DNA from: Streptococcus mitis
GTDB taxonomy: Bacteria; Bacillota; Bacilli; Lactobacillales; Streptococcaceae
Direction of reading: 5' to 3'
Length of the DNA: 64,000 bases
Assembly (NCBI RefSeq): GCF_003943935.1
Contig: NZ_RJOB01000004.1
Span: 130,769-194,768 of the forward strand
This document shows positions 60,544-64,000 of the stretch, in pieces. Both the position numbers and the translations under genes were made by a program. The notes beneath the pieces were generated by a model. The model worked only from the letters and a program-made list of their open reading frames with translations. It was not told where the DNA came from and searched no databases. Within the stretch, counting starts at the first letter, position 1; each line of letters starts with the position of its first letter.

Positions 60544-62106
60544 ATGAGAACAGTTGAATTTCTAGATACCAGCCTTCGAGATGGAGAGCAGACACCAGGC
60601 GTTAATTTTTCAATCAAGGAAAAAATTGCCATTGCAAGGCAGCTGGAGAAATGGGGCATTTCAGCCATCGAAGCTGGTTTTCCAGCGGCTAGCCCAGACT
60701 CATTTACGGCAGTGCAGGAGATTGCTAAGGCCTTGAAGAAAACAGCGGTGACTGGTTTAGCACGCTCTGTCAAGTCTGATATTGATGCTTGTTACGAAGC
60801 CCTCAAGGATGCCAAATATCCACAGGTTCACGTCTTTATCGCTACCAGTCCGATACACCGAAAGTATAAGCTCAATAAGAGCAAGGAAGAGATTTTAGAA
60901 GCTATTAAGGAGCATGTTTCCTATGCCCGTTCTAAGTTTGAGATTGTCGAATTCTCTCCTGAGGATGCAACCAGAACAGAGCTGGATTTCCTCCTGCAAG
61001 TTGTTCAAACAGCGGTTGATGCAGGGGCGTCTTATATTAATATTCCTGATACGGTAGGATTTACCACACCAGAGGAATACGGAGCTATCTTCAAATACTT
61101 GATTGAGAATGTCAAGACGGAACGTCAGATTATCTATTCGCCTCATTGTCATGATGACCTTGGAATGGCAGTAGCTAATAGCCTTGCTGCCGTCAAGAAT
61201 GGTGCAGGACGTGTCGAAGGGACTATCAACGGTATTGGGGAGCGAGCTGGCAATGCTGCCTTGGAAGAAATAGCAGTGGCTCTCAATATTCGCCAAGATT
61301 ACTACCAAGCGGAAACCAGTATTGTCCTAAATGAGACCATCAATACATCAGAAATGGTTTCTCGCTTCTCAGGAATTCCAGTTCCTAAAAACAAGGCCGT
61401 CGTTGGTGGCAATGCCTTCTCTCACGAGTCTGGTATTCACCAAGATGGAGTACTTAAAAATCCTATTACTTATGAGATCATCACCCCTGAATTGGTCGGT
61501 GTCAAAAGTAACAGTCTTCCGCTCGGTAAATTGTCTGGTCGTCATGCCTTTGTAGAAAAGCTGAGAGACTTAGCCCTAGACTTTACAGAGGAGGACATCA
61601 AGCCACTCTTTGCTAAGTTCAAGGCGCTGGCCGACAAGAAACAAGAAATCACAGATGCAGATATTCGTGCGCTGGTCGCTGGAACCATGGTTGAAAACCC
61701 AGAAGGCTTCCACTTTGATGATTTACAAATTCAAACCCATGCAGATAATGACATCGAAGCGCTCGTAAGCCTAGCCAATATGGATGGTGAAAAAGTCGAA
61801 TTTAATGCGACAGGGCAAGGTTCCGTTGAAGCAATATTTAACGCTATCGATAAGTTCTTTAACCAATCCGTCCGCTTGGTGTCCTATACCATTGATGCGG
61901 TGACAGATGGAATTGATGCCCAGGCTCGGGTCTTGGTCACTGTTGAAAACAGAGATACAGAAACCATCTTTAACGCAGCAGGTCTTGATTTCGATGTGTT
62001 AAAGGCTTCGGCTATTGCCTACATCAATGCTAATACCTTTGTTCAAAAAGAGAATGCTGGTGAGATGGGACGCAGCGTTTCTTACCGCGATATGCCTAGT
62101 GTGTAG
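60544..62106 (+). CDS. leuA: 2-Isopropylmalate synthase
   Basis: A 520-aa enzyme that condenses acetyl-CoA and 2-oxoisovalerate, the first committed step of leucine synthesis. [12 protein letters not shown] is the HMGL-like catalytic start near residue 8, [16 protein letters not shown] supplies metal ligands, and the C-terminal LeuA dimer domain (about residues 390-520) binds leucine for feedback inhibition. Start at ATG 60544 with AAAGGGGAAA. It is the first structural gene after the attenuator. leuB follows after 11 nt. Confidence 0.97.
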   Translation: MRTVEFLDTSLRDGEQTPGVNFSIKEKIAIARQLEKWGISAIEAGFPAASPDSFTAVQEIAKALKKTAVTGLARSVKSDIDACYEALKDAKYPQVHVFIATSPIHRKYKLNKSKEEILEAIKEHVSYARSKFEIVEFSPEDATRTELDFLLQVVQTAVDAGASYINIPDTVGFTTPEEYGAIFKYLIENVKTERQIIYSPHCHDDLGMAVANSLAAVKNGAGRVEGTINGIGERAGNAALEEIAVALNIRQDYYQAETSIVLNETINTSEMVSRFSGIPVPKNKAVVGGNAFSHESGIHQDGVLKNPITYEIITPELVGVKSNSLPLGKLSGRHAFVEKLRDLALDFTEEDIKPLFAKFKALADKKQEITDADIRALVAGTMVENPEGFHFDDLQIQTHADNDIEALVSLANMDGEKVEFNATGQGSVEAIFNAIDKFFNQSVRLVSYTIDAVTDGIDAQARVLVTVENRDTETIFNAAGLDFDVLKASAIAYINANTFVQKENAGEMGRSVSYRDMPSV

Positions 62107-62117
62107 AGGAGAATGCT

Positions 62118-63155
62118 ATGACAAAGAAAATAGTAGCTCTAGCAGGGGACGGAATCGGTCCAGAAATCATGGAGGCTGGTTTAGAGGTTCTGGAGGCCCT
62201 AGCTGAAAAAACAGGTTTTGACTATGAGATTGATAGACGACCTTTTGGAGGTGCAGGTATCGATGCTGCAGGGCATCCCTTACCTGATGAAACCCTCAAG
62301 GTATGTAGAGAAGCAGATGCTATCCTACTAGCAGCTATCGGTAGTCCTCAGTATGATGGAGCAGCGGTTCGCCCTGAACAAGGCCTGCTGGCTCTCCGTA
62401 AGGAACTCAATCTTTACGCCAATATTCGCCCAGTCAAAATCTTTGATAGTCTCAAGCATTTGTCACCTCTCAAACCAGAACGAATTGCTGGTGTAGACTT
62501 TGTAGTTGTGCGTGAGTTGACAGGAGGGATTTACTTTGGAGATCACATTCTTGAAGAGCGAAAAGCGCGTGATATCAACGACTATAGCTATGAGGAAGTG
62601 GAGCGGATTATTCGCAAGGCATTTGAAATCGCAAGAAGTCGCAGAAAAATCGTAACTAGTATCGATAAGCAAAATGTTCTAGCAACATCAAAACTCTGGC
62701 GCAGAGTAGCTGAGGAAGTCGCTCAGGATTTCCCAGATGTAACCTTGGAACACCGGCTGGTAGACTCAGCTGCCATGCTCATGATTATCAATCCTGCCAA
62801 GTTTGATGTTATCGTGACAGAGAATCTTTTCGGAGATATTCTATCTGATGAATCAAGCGTTTTATCTGGCACACTTGGAGTTATGCCATCAGCCAGTCAT
62901 TCTAAAAAGGGTCCAAGTCTCTATGAGCCCATTCACGGTTCAGCGCCTGATATTGCAGGTCAAGGAATTGCCAATCCTATTTCCATGATTTTATCAGTTG
63001 CCATGATGTTGAGAGACAGTTTTGGACGTTATGAGGATGCGGAACGTATCGAGCGTGCTGTTGAGGCAAGTTTGGCGGCTGGTATTTTAACGAGAGATAT
63101 AGGTGGACAGGCTTCGACCAAGGAAATGACGGAAGCTATTATTGCAAGGTTATGA
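62118..63155 (+). CDS. leuB: 3-Isopropylmalate dehydrogenase
   Basis: A 345-aa NAD-dependent oxidative decarboxylase, third step of the leucine pathway. KIVALAGDGIGPEIMEAG begins the fold; the metal-binding and catalytic region NLFGDILSDESSVLSGTLG is near residue 235, with EPIHGSAPDIAGQ further on. Start at ATG 62118 with AGAGGAGAA. Its stop overlaps the next gene by 4 nt (ATGA). Confidence 0.97.
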   Translation: MTKKIVALAGDGIGPEIMEAGLEVLEALAEKTGFDYEIDRRPFGGAGIDAAGHPLPDETLKVCREADAILLAAIGSPQYDGAAVRPEQGLLALRKELNLYANIRPVKIFDSLKHLSPLKPERIAGVDFVVVRELTGGIYFGDHILEERKARDINDYSYEEVERIIRKAFEIARSRRKIVTSIDKQNVLATSKLWRRVAEEVAQDFPDVTLEHRLVDSAAMLMIINPAKFDVIVTENLFGDILSDESSVLSGTLGVMPSASHSKKGPSLYEPIHGSAPDIAGQGIANPISMILSVAMMLRDSFGRYEDAERIERAVEASLAAGILTRDIGGQASTKEMTEAIIARL

Positions 63156-63421
63156 AGTTAGACGAAAAAATTACTCTAGTACTTTTGATTTGGAATGTGA
63201 TAGTTTTCTTGATTTATGGCATTGACAAATCCAAGGCAAGGAGAAGAGTTTGGCGCATCCCTGAGAAAATCTTACTTATTTTAGCCTTTACTTGTGGTGG
63301 TTTTGGTGCCTGGCTAGCAGGAATTACCTTTCACCATAAGACTAGAAAATGGTACTTTAAGATAGTTTGGTTTCTTGGGATGGTGACCACACTAGTAGCC
63401 TTATATTTTATTTGGAGGTAA
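63152..63421 (+). CDS. DUF1294 membrane protein inside the leu operon
   Basis: An 89-aa protein with about three membrane helices (TLVLLIWNVIVFLIYGID, ILLILAFTCGGFGAWLAGI, IVWFLGMVTTLVALYFIW) and a positively charged loop DKSKARRRVWRIPEK, which is the DUF1294 signature. Function unknown. It overlaps the end of leuB by 4 nt and ends 3 nt before the leuC start, so it is translated as part of the leu operon. Its place between leuB and leuC is kept in related streptococci as far as I remember, but a role in leucine synthesis has not been shown to my knowledge. Confidence 0.85.
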   Translation: MKLDEKITLVLLIWNVIVFLIYGIDKSKARRRVWRIPEKILLILAFTCGGFGAWLAGITFHHKTRKWYFKIVWFLGMVTTLVALYFIWR

Positions 63422-63424
63422 TGG

Positions 63425-64000
63425 ATGGCAGGAAAATCGATTTTTGATAAATTATGGGACCGCCATGTCATCACAGGAGAAGAGGGGCAGCCTCAACTCA
63501 TGTATGTGGACCAGCATTATATCCACGAGGTGACTAGCCCGCAAGCTTTTCAAGGACTGCGAGACGCAGGTCGCAGATTGAGACGACCAGACTTGACATT
63601 TGGAACCTTTGACCACAATGTCCCGACAGTCAATATCTACGATATTCGAGATGTGATTTCTAAGGCTCAAATTGATAAGCTTGCTGAAAATGTTGAGGAA
63701 TTTGGGATTGAACATGCGGCCCATGGTTCTGAAAAACAGGGAATCGTACACATGGTTGGTCCAGAAACAGGACGAACCCAACCAGGAAAATTCATCGTCT
63801 GTGGAGATAGCCATACGGCAACCCACGGAGCTTTCGGAGCGATCGCCTTTGGTATTGGGACCAGTGAGGTCGAGCATGTCTTTGCTACCCAGACCCTCTG
63901 GCAGGTCAAACCCAAGAAAATGCTGGTGGAATTCACTGGTGTTCCTCAAAAAGGAGTTTATTCTAAGGATTATATTCTCGCCTTGATTGCCAAGTACGGC
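63425..64000 (+). CDS. leuC: 3-Isopropylmalate dehydratase large subunit (partial, runs off window end)
   Basis: The N-terminal 192 residues of the aconitase-like [4Fe-4S] subunit that, with LeuD, isomerises 2- to 3-isopropylmalate. [16 protein letters not shown], the [12 protein letters not shown] substrate motif and the [14 protein letters not shown] motif, whose Cys ligates the cluster, are visible. I start at ATG 63425; the ATG at 63421 is out of frame. TGGAGG precedes. The cluster depends on Suf products elsewhere in the window. leuD would be expected next. Confidence 0.96.
   Translation, partial: MAGKSIFDKLWDRHVITGEEGQPQLMYVDQHYIHEVTSPQAFQGLRDAGRRLRRPDLTFGTFDHNVPTVNIYDIRDVISKAQIDKLAENVEEFGIEHAAHGSEKQGIVHMVGPETGRTQPGKFIVCGDSHTATHGAFGAIAFGIGTSEVEHVFATQTLWQVKPKKMLVEFTGVPQKGVYSKDYILALIAKYG

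Overview
The window is low-GC, gene-dense DNA from a mitis-group Streptococcus, such as S. mitis or S. oralis or a close relative of the pneumococcus. The evidence is the tmRNA tag AKNNTSYALAA, four BOX elements, a ComX box (TACGAATA) before dprA, a CiaR direct repeat at a complete lic/tar phosphocholine teichoic-acid locus, and gene order recalled from pneumococcal genomes (rpmE2-pde2-flavodoxin-chorismate mutase-fluC-fluC-rplS; licD2-licD1-tacF / tarI-tarJ-licA-licB-licC-dprA-topA; dnaX-DUF3272-sufCDSUB). The efe iron-uptake operon with its own tatC-tatA, and mntH, are accessory relative to typical pneumococci (from memory).

Layout. 1-5.8 kb: a partial membrane-anchored protein on the minus strand, a cysteine desulfurase-ThiI pair, and an operon of two esterase-fold proteins plus an ATP-grasp ligase. 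5.8-6.7 kb: IS630 debris with a nested MITE and a RUP-like unit. 6.7-9.9 kb: CodY-box-controlled ilvE and an oligopeptide-binding lipoprotein. 9.9-14.2 kb: DUF2969, tRNA-Tyr, tRNA-Gln, rpsA, a free-Met-sulfoxide reductase, dnaX and DUF3272. 14.3-19.7 kb: BOX element and sufCDSUB. 19.7-22.1 kb: IS1182 and ISL3 debris around an aquaporin. 22.1-27.3 kb: ebfC, then efeM-efeB-efeU-tatC-tatA. 27.3-32.6 kb: mntH, rpmE2, pde2, flavodoxin, chorismate mutase, tandem fluoride channels, rplS, tRNA-Arg. 32.6-43.2 kb: HAD and HD-domain proteins, DUF1934, ylxM-ffh, uraA with an attenuator leader, rsmG, lemA-htpX, rlmB, def. 43.2-46.5 kb: CapA-like protein, HAD phosphatase, SGNH hydrolase, tmRNA. 46.6-47.4 kb: IS110 debris. 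47.4-55.0 kb: lic/tar locus. 55-60.2 kb: dprA, topA, DUF454, cutC, YjbR. 60.2-64 kb: leu operon with CodY box, leader peptide and attenuator, running off the end in leuC.

Functional threads. The lic/tar genes take up choline, phosphorylate and activate it (licB, licA, licC), make CDP-ribitol (tarI, tarJ), transfer phosphocholine (licD1, licD2) and flip teichoic-acid units (tacF). CodY-type 15-mers before ilvE, leuA and efeM suggest that branched-chain amino acid supply, peptide uptake and iron uptake share one nutritional signal. The efe operon carries a Tat substrate (EfeB) and the Tat translocase on one transcript. Iron-sulfur and thiouridine sulfur supply are served by two separate desulfurases (SufS; the ThiI partner).

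The least-explained signals are a short translated leader plus attenuator before uraA, a set of five genes whose extended -10 boxes lie 6-7 nt from the start codon (probable leaderless mRNAs), a small MITE family with three copies, and an IS110 fossil beside tmRNA. I found no CRISPR array, prophage or restriction system.
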